The position numbers were made by a program, and so were the translations under genes. DNA of 64,000 nt from Corynebacterium pilosum DSM 20521 = CIP 103422 (GTDB lineage: Bacteria; Actinomycetota; Actinomycetes; Mycobacteriales; Mycobacteriaceae): the NCBI RefSeq assembly GCF_000373805.1, contig NZ_KB892467.1:62165-126164 (forward strand). The letters run 5' to 3'. Under the pieces are notes generated by a model. It was not told the origin of the DNA, searched no databases, and saw only the letters and a program-made list of their open reading frames with translations. This document shows, piece by piece, positions 39,887-49,309 of this stretch (positions are counted from its first letter, which is position 1; the number at the start of each line of letters is the position of its first letter).

Positions 39887-41134
39887 TTAGAACGGCGGCG
39901 GCCCTTCGAATTGGGGTGCGCGTTTCGTCGGCGGGCCGGTCCGTTTGCTTGGGCCAGCCTTTTGTCGTCGGCGCTTCTTTCGCTGGTTGAGAGTAACTTT
40001 CCAGCGGGCGTTCCTCGGGGCGAGAGGCCCGTCGGCTTCGTCGACGACCCAAGTGCCATCTCTGAACAGCCAATAGACGTCACCACTGATCGGTTCGAAG
40101 ATGTAGTGAACCAGTCCGTCAGTTTTCCGATTGTGGTGGTGCCTGCAGAGGCTCACTAGGTTGTTCGGGCTGGTGGGTCCACCTTTGGACCAGTCCACGC
40201 AATGATCTTTGTCGGTATGTGTGGCGGGGCGGTTGCATCCCGGCCAACGGCAAGTCCCATCGCGCCCGTTGATATACGCGCGCATCAGGCCGGTGGCCGC
40301 GTACTGTGCGGTCACCCTGTCTTTTGCGACCATGATGTCGCGGACAGTCTTTGCATCACGCTCAGCAGCCTCGGTGGCTTCTGGACTGAAATTTCCAGTT
40401 CCAGGCATCCATGCACACGCGTCCGCTACGTCGCTGGCCTTGTACACGTTAAGGACAACGGAAAGATCAATGTCTTCCAAGATGAGGCGTGCGTGGGCCT
40501 CAGCTAAGGAGATCTTCTCTTTGGCCGCGAACGCGCGAATCGCCTCATCGATCTGGGCTGTGGTGTATCCATCCCAGGTGCTGGAGGTAGTGAAGGTTCC
40601 GTCCTTATTGTCCTCGACATAATGGTCCCGGGCTGCTGGCTCGGACTCTTCGGTCTCTGGAGCATCCCTTAGTTCGCGCAGTAAATCTTCGAGCCGGTTT
40701 CCCACGGCCCGGGGCCCGGGCATGACTTGGGCGGGTTTCGTCGGGGTGAGAAATTCTGTTAAGAACTCATCGACGATGATCTGATTGTCTGGATGATCCC
40801 AGAAGGTATCGCAGCATAGTGTGGCAGCAATCTTCCGTAGCAGGATCATATTCGCGTGATATAAGGATTCCACCAGTAGCTGAAAGCGCGGAAGAGCAAT
40901 GAGCGTGTCCATCGCAAGAAGATTGTTGGCGATCATCGTTTCAGATACGCCAAGATCTGCGGAGAGTCCGGCAGCGTACTCGGACCAGTCGCGTACTTCC
41001 TGGGGAGCCTCGGTTTCTGCGAAGAGGCCTTTCCAGATGTCGTACTCAAGTTGCCTCAAGAGCCGTTGCTTCCTGGCCTTCGGCTTGTCGGAGCAGACTG
41101 CGTAGTATGCCTCACCTGTATTCGAGTGCCACAT
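39887..41134 (-). CDS. DUF222 / HNH endonuclease family protein
   Basis: The 415-residue protein is of the 13E12 type: an N-terminal helical DUF222 region and a C-terminal HNH domain, with Cys295/Cys300 (C-R-W-P-G-C), His311 (D-K-D-H-C-V-D-W), N-N-L-V-S-L-C330 and H-H-H-N near 332-335. The last roughly 70 residues are basic and Pro/Lys-rich. Such genes occur in several copies in actinobacteria and behave like scattered elements. The nuclease site appears complete. No flanking repeats were found. Confidence 0.88.
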   Translation of the reverse strand: MWHSNTGEAYYAVCSDKPKARKQRLLRQLEYDIWKGLFAETEAPQEVRDWSEYAAGLSADLGVSETMIANNLLAMDTLIALPRFQLLVESLYHANMILLRKIAATLCCDTFWDHPDNQIIVDEFLTEFLTPTKPAQVMPGPRAVGNRLEDLLRELRDAPETEESEPAARDHYVEDNKDGTFTTSSTWDGYTTAQIDEAIRAFAAKEKISLAEAHARLILEDIDLSVVLNVYKASDVADACAWMPGTGNFSPEATEAAERDAKTVRDIMVAKDRVTAQYAATGLMRAYINGRDGTCRWPGCNRPATHTDKDHCVDWSKGGPTSPNNLVSLCRHHHNRKTDGLVHYIFEPISGDVYWLFRDGTWVVDEADGPLAPRNARWKVTLNQRKKRRRQKAGPSKRTGPPTKRAPQFEGPPPF

Positions 41135-41249
41135 GGCTTCGTCACCCCCCTCGACGAAATTATCCCGATTATGTCCCCGTATCGTTCATTGACTACACCC
41201 ATTTTAACCCGGTGAACACAAGTTCGAAATAGCGTGTGACAAACATCAT

Positions 41250-41290
41250 AAAAATAACCGCGTGGTGCAACAATGCTCCACACGGTTAAA
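41250..41290 (-). terminator. Terminator of the ettA-thioesterase operon
   Basis: TAACCGCGTGG / CCACACGGTTA (one mismatch) with a 12-base loop; leftward the stem is followed by TTTTTAT. It lies after the 206-residue gene. Confidence 0.8.
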
Positions 41291-41304
41291 GGGCTATAGA
41301 ACGT

Positions 41305-41925
41305 TTAGACGGATAGCCCAAGGCCTGCTGAATGGTACACAGATCCAAATGGCGCGTCCAGCCTAGTCCAGCGTCCCACTGTCGAGACACGGAGGTGGCG
41401 CGGGATTTCCACCGGCGCGGAAAACCCCGGGATCAAGCCCAAAGATGTACATGCGAAGATCATCCGCATGGGAATCTCCACCTCATCGTCGATGGTGATC
41501 ACCGTCTGGTCCAAAAGGGACTTCGGCGGCCCAAGCGGCCCAGAAAACTGGCGCGCTAGATCTTGACCCTGATCGGCCAAACCACGCACGACAGTAACCG
41601 GCAGCACTTCCCGCTCCACAAACCCAGTTTTTGGAGGGAGAGCACCAATCCAATTCGGATCACGCGCAGCACCAACATAGGAACGCCCTTCAGTAAGCGC
41701 GTCAAGCAGGTCAGTGGCAGACACCACTGCCCCATCGCGGGAACAGGTGCCGACGACTCGTCGTGAAGCGATCACCTCGAAGGGGGTGGAGACGAAAACG
41801 TCCACAGTGCCGTCGTCACGCGCCGAGAACCGGGCGGACGCCGACGCATCCATGCCGACGGTGCGGCCGACCAAAGAACGCAGGCCAGCAGCACCATCAG
41901 TGATGGTGAGTGATTCATCCGTCAC
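41305..41925 (-). CDS. Conserved hypothetical protein
   Basis: A 206-residue soluble protein with no signal peptide or membrane helix and no motif I recognise. It is rich in beta-strand-like stretches (V-D-V-F-V-S-T-P-F-E-V-I-A-S-R-R-V-V-G) and has a Pro/Gly region L-P-P-K-T-G. It overlaps the thioesterase gene by four bases and is last in the ettA operon. Its conserved-looking position suggests a role linked to the thioesterase. Confidence 0.75.
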   Translation of the reverse strand: MTDESLTITDGAAGLRSLVGRTVGMDASASARFSARDDGTVDVFVSTPFEVIASRRVVGTCSRDGAVVSATDLLDALTEGRSYVGAARDPNWIGALPPKTGFVEREVLPVTVVRGLADQGQDLARQFSGPLGPPKSLLDQTVITIDDEVEIPMRMIFACTSLGLIPGFSAPVEIPRHLRVSTVGRWTRLDAPFGSVYHSAGLGLSV

Positions 41926-42347
41926 TCTGCGGGCTCCTCCGGCTTCATGGTCAGGATGCCCACTTCTTTCTGGGTCAGGGAACGCGGGCGCTCAACCTCC
42001 ATGTCGATGGCCACCTGCACGCACTCAACGACGCACGCGGTGCGACCCTGGCGGTCCTTGATCTCCTGGCGGGTGGTGAAGGACGTGTTGCCGATTTCAA
42101 CAACCTGCGTCTCGACGACAACCGTCTTCGTGTCAGGCAGGATCGGCCGCAGGAAGTCGCACTCGATGTGGCGCACGAATACTGCAAACTCGTGGCCACG
42201 CTTCTCGAAGTACTCGTCCGCGAACTCCACGCGCGCTTCCTGGGCGATCTCAACATAGCGGGCGTTCATGATGTGCCCGTAGCGGTCAAAGTCGCCCCAA
42301 CGCAGAGGCACTTCGTGGAGATGGATATTTGAAGATTGGTCCGACAT
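41922..42347 (-). CDS. Acyl-CoA thioesterase, 4-hydroxybenzoyl-CoA thioesterase fold
   Basis: The 141-residue hot-dog-fold protein has the YbgC-type motif R-W-G-D-F-D-R-Y-G-H-I-M-N near 16-28, where Asp19 or Asp21 is the likely catalytic acid. It hydrolyses acyl-CoA thioesters; the acyl chain is unknown. It begins 26 bases after ettA. Confidence 0.88.
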   Translation of the reverse strand: MSDQSSNIHLHEVPLRWGDFDRYGHIMNARYVEIAQEARVEFADEYFEKRGHEFAVFVRHIECDFLRPILPDTKTVVVETQVVEIGNTSFTTRQEIKDRQGRTACVVECVQVAIDMEVERPRSLTQKEVGILTMKPEEPAE

Positions 42348-42373
42348 AAAAGGTAATCCTATCTGGCTTTCCG

Positions 42374-44044
42374 CTATCGTGTCAGCTTGCGATGCGTGGA
42401 TGCCTTTGGCTTTGCAGCCTCTTCTCCGTAACGCTCGACCTTGTTCTTCTCGTAGTCGCCGAAGTTACCCTCGAACCAGAACCACTTGCCTTCCTCATGG
42501 TCGCCTTCCCACGCAAGAATGTGGGTACAGGTGCGGTCCAGGAACCAGCGGTCGTGCGAAATGACCACTGCACAGCCCGGGAAGTTCTGCAGCGCGTTCT
42601 CCAAAGAACCGAGCGTTTCGACGTCCAGGTCGTTTGTCGGCTCGTCAAGCAGGATCAGGTTACCGCCCTGCTTCAGGGTCAGCGCCAGGTTCAGACGGTT
42701 GCGCTCGCCACCAGAAAGCACCTTCGATGGCTTCTGCTGATCCGCACCCTTGAAACCGAAGGCGGACAGGTAAGCGCGCGAAGGCATCTCATTCTGCCCC
42801 ACCACGATGTAGTCCAGGCCGTCAGAGACAACTTCCCACACCGTCTTCTCCGGATCGATATTCGCACGGTTCTGGTCGACGTAGCTGATCTGAACAGTGT
42901 CGCCCACCTTCACGGTGCCCGCATCCGGCTCTTCCAAGCCAACGATGGTCTTGAACAGGGTGGACTTACCCACACCGTTCGGGCCAATCACGCCCACGAT
43001 GCCATTGCGTGGCAGGGTGAAGGAGAGATCCTTAATCAAGGTGCGGCCATCGAAGCCCTTCTCCAGATTCTCTACCTCCACAACCTGGTTACCCAAGCGT
43101 GGTGGGGTTGGGATCTGAATTTCTTCGAAGTCCAGCTTGCGGTACTTCTCGGCCTCAGCAGCCATCTCCTCGTAGCGTTCCAGACGCGCCTTGTTCTTGG
43201 CCTGGCGTGCCTTCGGCGAGGACTTCACCCACGCCAGCTCGTCCTTCAGGCGCTTCTGCAGCTTCTTGTCCTTCTGGCCAGCAACCTCGAGGCGCTCCGC
43301 CTTCTTCTCCAGGTAGGTGGAGTAGTTGCCCTCATACGGGTACAGCTTTCCGCGGTCAACCTCACAGATCCACTCTGCGACGTTGTCAAGGAAGTAGCGG
43401 TCGTGAGTAATCGCCAGGACAGCACCTGGGTAGTCCTGCAGGTGCTTCTCCAGCCACAGCACGGACTCAGCGTCCAGGTGGTTCGTCGGCTCGTCGAGAA
43501 GCAACAGGTCAGGCTGGGTCAGCAGCAGCTTCGCCAGGGCTACGCGACGACGCTCACCACCAGAGAGGTGGGTGACGGGTTCGTCGGCTGGCGGGCAGCG
43601 CAGCGCGTTCAACGCCTGGTCAATCTTGGAGTCAACCTCCCACGCATCTGCTGCGTCGAGGTCCTCCTGCAGCTTGCCCATTTCCTCCATGAGCTCATCC
43701 GAGTAGTTTGTCGCCATTTCCTCGGCGATCTCCTCGAAGCGCTGCTTCTTCACCATGATGTCGCCGAGGCCCTCCTCGACGTTTTCGCGCACAGTCTTTT
43801 CCTCGTTCAGAGGGGGCTCCTGTAGCAGGATGCCCACGGTGGCACCTGGGTCCAGGAATGCCTCACCGTTATTGGGCTGGTCGATGCCAGCCATGATCTT
43901 CAGAAGCGACGACTTACCGGCGCCGTTCGGGCCCACAACACCAATCTTGGCGCCTGGGTAGAAGGCCATGGTGACGTCATCCAAAATGACCTTGTCACCA
44001 ATGGCCCTGCGAACATTTTTCATCGTGTAGATGAATTCGGCCAC
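42374..44044 (-). CDS. ettA: Energy-dependent translational throttle protein EttA (ABC-F)
   Basis: The 556-residue ABC-F protein has two ATPase domains in one chain and no membrane part. Walker A motifs are G-P-N-G-A-G-K-S near 39-46 and G-P-N-G-V-G-K-S in the second half. Signature motifs are L-S-G-G-E-R-R-R and L-S-G-G-E-R-N-R, and D-E-P-T-N appears twice. The arm and linker between the domains (about 240-300) are Lys/Arg/Glu-rich, as needed to reach the ribosomal E and P sites. It gates translation initiation by ATP/ADP ratio in E. coli. Confidence 0.94.
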   Translation of the reverse strand: MAEFIYTMKNVRRAIGDKVILDDVTMAFYPGAKIGVVGPNGAGKSSLLKIMAGIDQPNNGEAFLDPGATVGILLQEPPLNEEKTVRENVEEGLGDIMVKKQRFEEIAEEMATNYSDELMEEMGKLQEDLDAADAWEVDSKIDQALNALRCPPADEPVTHLSGGERRRVALAKLLLTQPDLLLLDEPTNHLDAESVLWLEKHLQDYPGAVLAITHDRYFLDNVAEWICEVDRGKLYPYEGNYSTYLEKKAERLEVAGQKDKKLQKRLKDELAWVKSSPKARQAKNKARLERYEEMAAEAEKYRKLDFEEIQIPTPPRLGNQVVEVENLEKGFDGRTLIKDLSFTLPRNGIVGVIGPNGVGKSTLFKTIVGLEEPDAGTVKVGDTVQISYVDQNRANIDPEKTVWEVVSDGLDYIVVGQNEMPSRAYLSAFGFKGADQQKPSKVLSGGERNRLNLALTLKQGGNLILLDEPTNDLDVETLGSLENALQNFPGCAVVISHDRWFLDRTCTHILAWEGDHEEGKWFWFEGNFGDYEKNKVERYGEEAAKPKASTHRKLTR

Positions 44045-44113
44045 GAAAAACCCCTTTGCAGTTTAAGTTGTAGCAATTAACACAAAGGGTACATCACGTG
44101 CCCGACACCGGCG

Positions 44114-44692
44114 TTAGACCGTCGCCAGCTCCGCCTCCCCCAAGTAGTCTTCCTCCCTCTTCGCCATCAGGTCCTCCGCGCTCTGCGGCTTCGGTGCTTC
44201 CATCCCCTCCGGGCTGTGCGTGGTACCAGCCGTCTTCGCGGAGGCTACCTGGTAGCGCGACAGGTCAAAAGACACCTCGACCGCGCGCATCTTAATCTTG
44301 GAGCGCTGCAGCGGCTTCCCATCCTTATCAGTGAGATTCTTGTCTTCCCACTGGTCTGTCACAAGGTAGCCGCGGACCGTCACGGGCGCGCCGCGAAACA
44401 GCGACCCGGCAGCATTAATGGCAAGGTCATTCCAGCACTCAACGTCGAGGTACAGGATGTCCACATCGGACCACGCCTCCTCCTCGATCCACTGCTTGCC
44501 GTCATCGCCGGTGGTGACGGTGGCACCTTCCGGCGCCGTTTCGCCGAAGGGCAGCGGTTGCGACTTCTTCACGCGCGCCCGTCGCGAGCTTGCCACGCGC
44601 AGCTTGCACTGGGGCGTGCCCACATTTTTCGACAAACCAAAATCAGGTTCGTGGGTGAGGTTTCCAGAAATAGTGATGATTGAATTTGCCAT
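44114..44692 (-). CDS. Single-stranded DNA-binding protein paralogue
   Basis: The 192-residue OB-fold protein starts N-S-I-I-T-I-S-G-N-L-T-H-E-P-D and carries L-D-V-E-C-W-N-D-L-A near 80-89 and G-A-P-V-T-V-R-G-Y-L-V-T-D-Q-W-E, standard SSB motifs. It has a roughly 30-residue insertion (50-75) and no acidic D-D-I-P-F-type tip, so it is likely a second SSB rather than the essential one near rpsF. A perfect pair of inverted DnaA boxes lies about 100 bases upstream. GGATGGAA precedes the ATG. Confidence 0.87.
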   Translation of the reverse strand: MANSIITISGNLTHEPDFGLSKNVGTPQCKLRVASSRRARVKKSQPLPFGETAPEGATVTTGDDGKQWIEEEAWSDVDILYLDVECWNDLAINAAGSLFRGAPVTVRGYLVTDQWEDKNLTDKDGKPLQRSKIKMRAVEVSFDLSRYQVASAKTAGTTHSPEGMEAPKPQSAEDLMAKREEDYLGEAELATV

Positions 44693-44789
44693 GATTCCAT
44701 CCTTTGCATTGGGTTCCGTCGCCTCGGCCGAAGCGACTAAAGCTGATTGTTACCCAACGCGTACAAGCATGAATTTGGCACTTTCGAAA

Positions 44790-44818
44790 TCTGTGGATAA
44801 CGCGGAGTTATCCACAGA
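44790..44818. promoter_or_regulatory. Inverted pair of perfect DnaA boxes upstream of ssb paralogue
   Basis: TCTGTGGATAAC-GCGGA-GTTATCCACAGA is a 12-bp perfect inverted repeat with a 5-base centre. Each arm contains the consensus DnaA box TTATCCACA, in opposite orientations. Confidence 0.7.
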
Positions 44819-44836
44819 AATACGTCACATTCCTTG

Positions 44837-46891
44837 TCATGTATTGCGATAATCCGGATCCGTGTTAGGATCCCGGCGCGCAATCCCCGTCGTTCGCCGC
44901 TGAACAGTGCTTTTCGACGATTCCTCCCGCGCTGCAGCAGTCGCAAGCATGCGGTTGTACTCTTCCCATTCTCGGTCACCCTCGTCGTCAAGCTTCTTGT
45001 CCACCGCGACGGTGTCCGCCTTGTCGTCGCGCCTCCACGTGACGAAGAGGATGCCGAACACCAGCGCCAGCGGGAAGGAACCGGACGCCCAGGCGATGCC
45101 GCCGCCGTTCTTTTGGTCTTCAAGCAGGTCCGGGTTCCAGGGCAGGTCCAGCGACAGGTAGAACTGCTCGCCCAGCACGTAGTTGAGCTGCATCAGGTAC
45201 ACGCCCATGAATAGGTGAACTGGCATGGAAATCCACAGCCAGAGCAGGCGGATCGGCGTGCTCTTGCGATTCTTGATGTAGTCAGGACCCACCAGTTCCC
45301 AGAAGTAGAAATAGCCGGAGACCAAGAACGCGACGTTCATCAGCACGTGGCCTGCGTGTTCCGAAATAGCGAGCTCATAGAAATCCGGGAAGATGTAGAG
45401 CGCGTAGAACACCACGAGGAATTGAAGCGTAGAGACCGGCGGGTACGTGATGATCTGAATGAACTTCGAATTCTGAAACGCGATCGCCCACGCGCGCGGG
45501 TTGAAGCCGTCTTCCGGGAAAGCTTCACGCACCAGTGTCAACGGCGCACCGAGCACCAAGAACAGCGGCACCACCATGGACAGAATCATGTGGCCGACCA
45601 TGTGCATCGCGTAGCCAGAAGGCATGTACATGCCGATGCCGGAGCTGGTGGTCACAGCCAGCGTCGCGCAGCCCAAGAGCCACCAGGCCGTGTATTTGTG
45701 GTTCCAGTTCTCCACGCGACGCAGCAGCCAGAGGTAATAGCCGGCGCCGAGGATCGCCAACACCGTAAAGAGGATCTCAAAACGCCAGGTAGTAAACACC
45801 ACGGAGAAGGAGGGCGCCTCATAGAGGTTGTAGCCCATCTGAATCTGCATCGGCGTCAGGTTCGGGTCGCGCGGCGGTGGTGGCGGCGTGCGCCCCATCG
45901 TCACCGCAATACCGGTCACGGCGGCCATGAGAAGCACCTCGACTACGGCGAGCCGGATGAAGGCGAAGTGGTCGTCGGAAAGCTTCGGGATGGTCAGCTG
46001 GCGATGAGCGAAACCGAGCAGACCAAGCAGGAGCGTGCCGACGATCTTCGCCACAATAATCAAGCCGTAGCGGGTGGTGAACAGGTCGCTCAGTTCGATG
46101 CGGATCAGTGTGGAGACCACACCGGACAGCGCCACGGCGAGGAACGCGAACAGCGCGATGCGCGAATAGCGGGCGACGGACTTATCCATGTGCGGGCCTA
46201 GGCGGCGGCCGTGCGCGACGAGAGCCAGGAGGCCACCCACCCAGACTGAAATGAAGATCAGGTGCCAGAGGTAGGCGTTAGTGCCGTAATCGTGGTCGCC
46301 GCCGGATGCCGCGTGCCCTTCCATGCCAAGCGGCACGATCATGGCGACCGAGCCGATGAGCAGCGCGGGCTGCGCCGTCCACTTGTTCAGGCTAAAGCCG
46401 CAGACGGCGACGACGCCGGCAATGAGAGCCACGATCAGCCACACGGTGGCCTCTGCCAGCAGCGACAAGGCGTTGGCCCAGGCTGATGGTTGGAAGAAGA
46501 CATCGGCAAGCGGGGTTCCCGAGGTATCTGACATCACCATCGGGATCATCACCAGGCCGATCAGCGCCAGCCCGGCCGCGGCCGACGCACCCGTGCGCGC
46601 GGCGATATGCCCGTCGACGGTGAGATCAGCCTCGTTCAGGTCTTTCTTGTCCGGCGGGATCAGGAAGGCGCTGAACAGGAACGAGCCGATAGATAATGCG
46701 GCGAGGATCCAGCCCGCGCCGCGCAGCGCTGGTAGGCCGAATGTGGTGGCCGGGCCGGGGTCAGGAATTCCCAACGCGGCAAGAGATTCGGCCAGGAAAC
46801 TATAGGAGATGGAACCTGCGATCACCGCAGCCACCAAGATGGCGGCAAGATGGATCGGCCAGGTAGAACGGACCGCCTGCTTCGTGGACAT
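44837..46891 (-). CDS. CopD-CtaG fusion membrane protein
   Basis: The 684-residue protein has about 15 or more hydrophobic helices. The N-terminal half is CopD-like (copper resistance, with H-x-x-H pairs such as W-H-L-I-F-I near 210). The C-terminal half is a CtaG/caa3 assembly domain (M-H-M-V-G-H-M-I-L-S-M near 430 and M-P-V-H-L-F-M-G near 555). It likely moves copper to or within the periplasm for cytochrome oxidase. A polar cytoplasmic tail of about 60 residues follows. This fusion is common in actinobacteria. Confidence 0.9.
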   Translation of the reverse strand: MSTKQAVRSTWPIHLAAILVAAVIAGSISYSFLAESLAALGIPDPGPATTFGLPALRGAGWILAALSIGSFLFSAFLIPPDKKDLNEADLTVDGHIAARTGASAAAGLALIGLVMIPMVMSDTSGTPLADVFFQPSAWANALSLLAEATVWLIVALIAGVVAVCGFSLNKWTAQPALLIGSVAMIVPLGMEGHAASGGDHDYGTNAYLWHLIFISVWVGGLLALVAHGRRLGPHMDKSVARYSRIALFAFLAVALSGVVSTLIRIELSDLFTTRYGLIIVAKIVGTLLLGLLGFAHRQLTIPKLSDDHFAFIRLAVVEVLLMAAVTGIAVTMGRTPPPPPRDPNLTPMQIQMGYNLYEAPSFSVVFTTWRFEILFTVLAILGAGYYLWLLRRVENWNHKYTAWWLLGCATLAVTTSSGIGMYMPSGYAMHMVGHMILSMVVPLFLVLGAPLTLVREAFPEDGFNPRAWAIAFQNSKFIQIITYPPVSTLQFLVVFYALYIFPDFYELAISEHAGHVLMNVAFLVSGYFYFWELVGPDYIKNRKSTPIRLLWLWISMPVHLFMGVYLMQLNYVLGEQFYLSLDLPWNPDLLEDQKNGGGIAWASGSFPLALVFGILFVTWRRDDKADTVAVDKKLDDEGDREWEEYNRMLATAAAREESSKSTVQRRTTGIARRDPNTDPDYRNT

Positions 46892-46955
46892 AGTTGTTTA
46901 CGATACTGCTCAACGCGCCGTTAGCCGAACCAGCGGACTGTTAGACTGGCTACTT

Positions 46956-47879
46956 ATGGATTCCAGACAACTCCATTACTTCCGCACCGTAGTGGATAAA
47001 GGTTCGTTTACGAACGCCGCCGCGTCGCTCAACCTGACGCAGCCCTCCCTGTCATTGTCTATCCGCAAACTCGAAGAAGAACTCAACGCACAACTGCTCA
47101 CCCGAGGCCGCTCCGGCTCCGTCCCCACGGAGGCCGGCAAGTACCTCTACCAGGTGGCCAGCCGCATCGACACGCTTTTCGACGACGCGACCCGCCGCAT
47201 CAATGACATCTCCGCCGGCGTATTTGGTTCTGTCCGAATCAGCTCAGTACCCATGTTTAACTGGGAATTCATGCCCGAGGTGCTGCGCCGAGTCATCGAT
47301 AATCACCCGACGATTGACGTGTCACTCGAAGACCCGAAGCCTTCGGCTGTGGTGACAGCGGTGCTGTCAGGCAAGGCCGATATAGGGCTGATTCCCGTGT
47401 CTAACCCCACCGAGTTCATCGCCGCCTACCGCGACGAACTCGACGTGCACTACGTCGCCGAATACGAATTTCGCCTCGGTGTACCCCACCGCCTCAAAAA
47501 CCTCCCCGAGCCCGTCAGCTTCGCCGACGTCCGCGAAGAAACCCTTCTTCTGCCCTACGGCACAGACCATCTGGAGGGCGTATCGACGATGATGGACAAC
47601 CTGTGGAGCAAACAACCAGAGATTAAACCAGACCGCGTGATCGATACCTCCACGCTCCAATCCGCAATCCCCCTAGTATCCGGCAATATCGGCGTAGCCC
47701 TGATGACGGAGAACTGCACCCACATGTCCGGCGACCGAATCATCTACAAAAAGATCAAAGAACCACTGCCGCCCGCTGTTGCACTAGCCTTCCATCTCCG
47801 CGACCGTTCCATCTCCCCCGCCGCCGCGCACTTCCTCGAGGTCCTACTCGAAGTAGGGCGTGAGCAACGCGTGCGCTAA
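46956..47879 (+). CDS. LysR-family transcriptional regulator
   Basis: The 307-residue protein has the LysR winged helix at 1-60 (L-H-Y-F-R-T-V-V-D-K-G-S-F-T-N-A-A-A-S-L) and a periplasmic-binding-like effector domain after about 90. ATG 46956 is chosen because the winged helix begins there; the open frame upstream covers the divergent copD promoter. The regulated genes are unknown. It is divergent from the copper gene, which is a candidate target. Confidence 0.9.
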   Translation: MDSRQLHYFRTVVDKGSFTNAAASLNLTQPSLSLSIRKLEEELNAQLLTRGRSGSVPTEAGKYLYQVASRIDTLFDDATRRINDISAGVFGSVRISSVPMFNWEFMPEVLRRVIDNHPTIDVSLEDPKPSAVVTAVLSGKADIGLIPVSNPTEFIAAYRDELDVHYVAEYEFRLGVPHRLKNLPEPVSFADVREETLLLPYGTDHLEGVSTMMDNLWSKQPEIKPDRVIDTSTLQSAIPLVSGNIGVALMTENCTHMSGDRIIYKKIKEPLPPAVALAFHLRDRSISPAAAHFLEVLLEVGREQRVR

Positions 47880-47894
47880 ACTACATTCTCAATT

Positions 47895-47968
47895 GCCCCC
47901 ATAGCTCAGTGGATTAGAGCAACCGGCTTCTACCCGGTGTGTCGCGGGTTCGAGTCCTGCTGGGGGCG
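47895..47968 (+). tRNA. tRNA-Arg (TCT)
   Basis: Acceptor GCCCCCA/TGGGGGC, anticodon loop CTTCTAC with anticodon TCT, T-loop TTCGAGT. CCA is not encoded. An integrase relic lies 75 bases downstream, so the 3' half is the likely attachment site of a lost element. Confidence 0.95.
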
Positions 47969-48042
47969 CGCAGGTCAAGGCTACTTTCTACCCTTTCAAC
48001 CAGGATACGAAAGTGGCCTTTGGCAACACTTTGGCAACAAGT

Positions 48043-49004
48043 CTACGAAAACAACCGGTCCATCGTGACAGTGATCAACGAGTGCCCCATCGATGCCTGC
48101 AACGCCTTAGGGTTCGCCCCCGCCTTAATCGCAAGCGAGGCGAAAGTATGCCGCAACTCATGGGGAGTAAGACCCTCGACACCGGCCACCGCCGCAGCTT
48201 CATCGAACCAATCACGCCGCGCGTTACCCACCCTCAAGGCCGACCCGCGTGGCGTGGTAAACACTAGATCACTCGCTGATTTCCCCCCAATCGCAGCTTC
48301 GAGGATTGGCCGCAACTTGCGCATAATCCCCACTCGTCGACGCTTCCCATGCTTAGGCAAGGAATGAATCAGCCTGCCATTCAGTTCCGTGATCTGCCTG
48401 CCAACGAGCAGGTAGCCATGCTCAAGGTCCACATCCTGGACCTAAAGGCCAGCCAGTTCGCCCCACCGCATCCCCGTCATAGCCAACACCAAGATTAAAT
48501 CGCCCCTTATCCCCCCGCCGCTGCCGCTAACGCCTCCACTTGCCCCGCAGTTAGGAATCTTTTCTCTTTGTGGACGACTTTCGGCAACTCAATTTCAATG
48601 CACGGCGATTGGTTGAATATTTCGTCCCTGACTGCCCTGTTCATCACCGCGTGAAGCACGTTGTACGAGTTGCGGACGCTTTTAGGGGATCGCTCTTTCG
48701 ATGCCGCAGCGATCCATTCTTCGACCATTGCGGGCGTGATCTACCCTACGCGCATGCCGCTAAGGCCGAAGCGTCGGAAGTGCTCAAGGCTTCCTTCGTA
48801 GGCTGCTCTTGTTTTTGGTGCGAGGTTTGTTTTCGATCGGAGCCATGATTTCGCTACCTCGTCGAGGGTGATGCGCTGGGATGCCGCGGGTTTCCATGTT
48901 TCGCCCTGGACTGCTACCTCGTTTTCGTGAAGCCAGTCTTGCGCTTCCCGCTTACTTCGGAATCCTCTTTTGCGGGTAACCCCACGAGGCCTGAAGCAGA
49001 CCAC
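48043..49004 (-). pseudogene. Tyrosine integrase relic (phage or genomic island type)
   Basis: Reading leftward, pieces of a phage integrase can be joined. The first (48741-49004) has the AP2-like arm domain and core-binding start, and ends at a TAG in frame where the following codons (I-T-P-A-M-V-E-E-W) continue the same protein. The second (48507-48728) ends in a G-run, where a one-base shift restores L-V-L-A-M-T-G-M-R-W-G-E-L-A. A second TAG follows before V-Q-D-V-D-L-E-H-G. The third (48043-48432) has H-E-L-R-H-T-F-A and M-G-H, but the catalytic Tyr segment is missing and the end is lost. Two stops, one shift and loss of the nucleophile make it inactive. Confidence 0.88.
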
Positions 49005-49117
49005 GTACCAACTCGCTGGCGTCGTCAGTCGAGGTCGCCAATTCGCTAATCAGTTCTGCGACTTCTGGGTTTTCTATCAGCTTGTTACTGATCTCGTTGC
49101 CCTGCTCGGGTCGTCAC
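48952..49117 (-). pseudogene. Small phage-type gene, probably frameshifted
   Basis: Upstream of and overlapping the integrase relic, a frame encodes N-E-I-S-N-K-L-I-E-N-P-E-V-A-E-L-I-S and on to R-I-P-K-stop, without a usable start. GTG at 49117 with AAGGAAAG before it lies one frame off; dropping one C of the CCC at about 49109-49111 would join them into about 54 residues. It may be a decayed companion gene of the integrase. Confidence 0.35.
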
Positions 49118-49309
49118 CTTTCCTTGGTGACATGGCAGTAGTTATCAGTGAAACTCCTTTTAGATCAGAGCCTCACACACACAAGATGCCTGGCACGCTC
49201 GGGTACTTCTATTGGAATTCAGCCGGCCAGCTCACGGTGCGAAACGTAACACGAAACAGGCCCGAGCCGATACACCAACTAAGTAGTTCACAGAAAGGAA
49301 CCACACCAC
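49118..49309. other. Region between integrase relic and small gene
   Basis: No gene is seen. It is A/T-richer than average and probably holds the promoter of the 56-residue gene; AAAGGAA at 49294-49300 is its ribosome site. Confidence 0.4.

Noticed and set aside
42392..43825. Long open frame of 477 codons on the plus strand
   Set aside because: It lies wholly opposite ettA, whose ABC-F motifs are complete. The opposite frame has no recognisable motif and reflects GC-rich codon bias.
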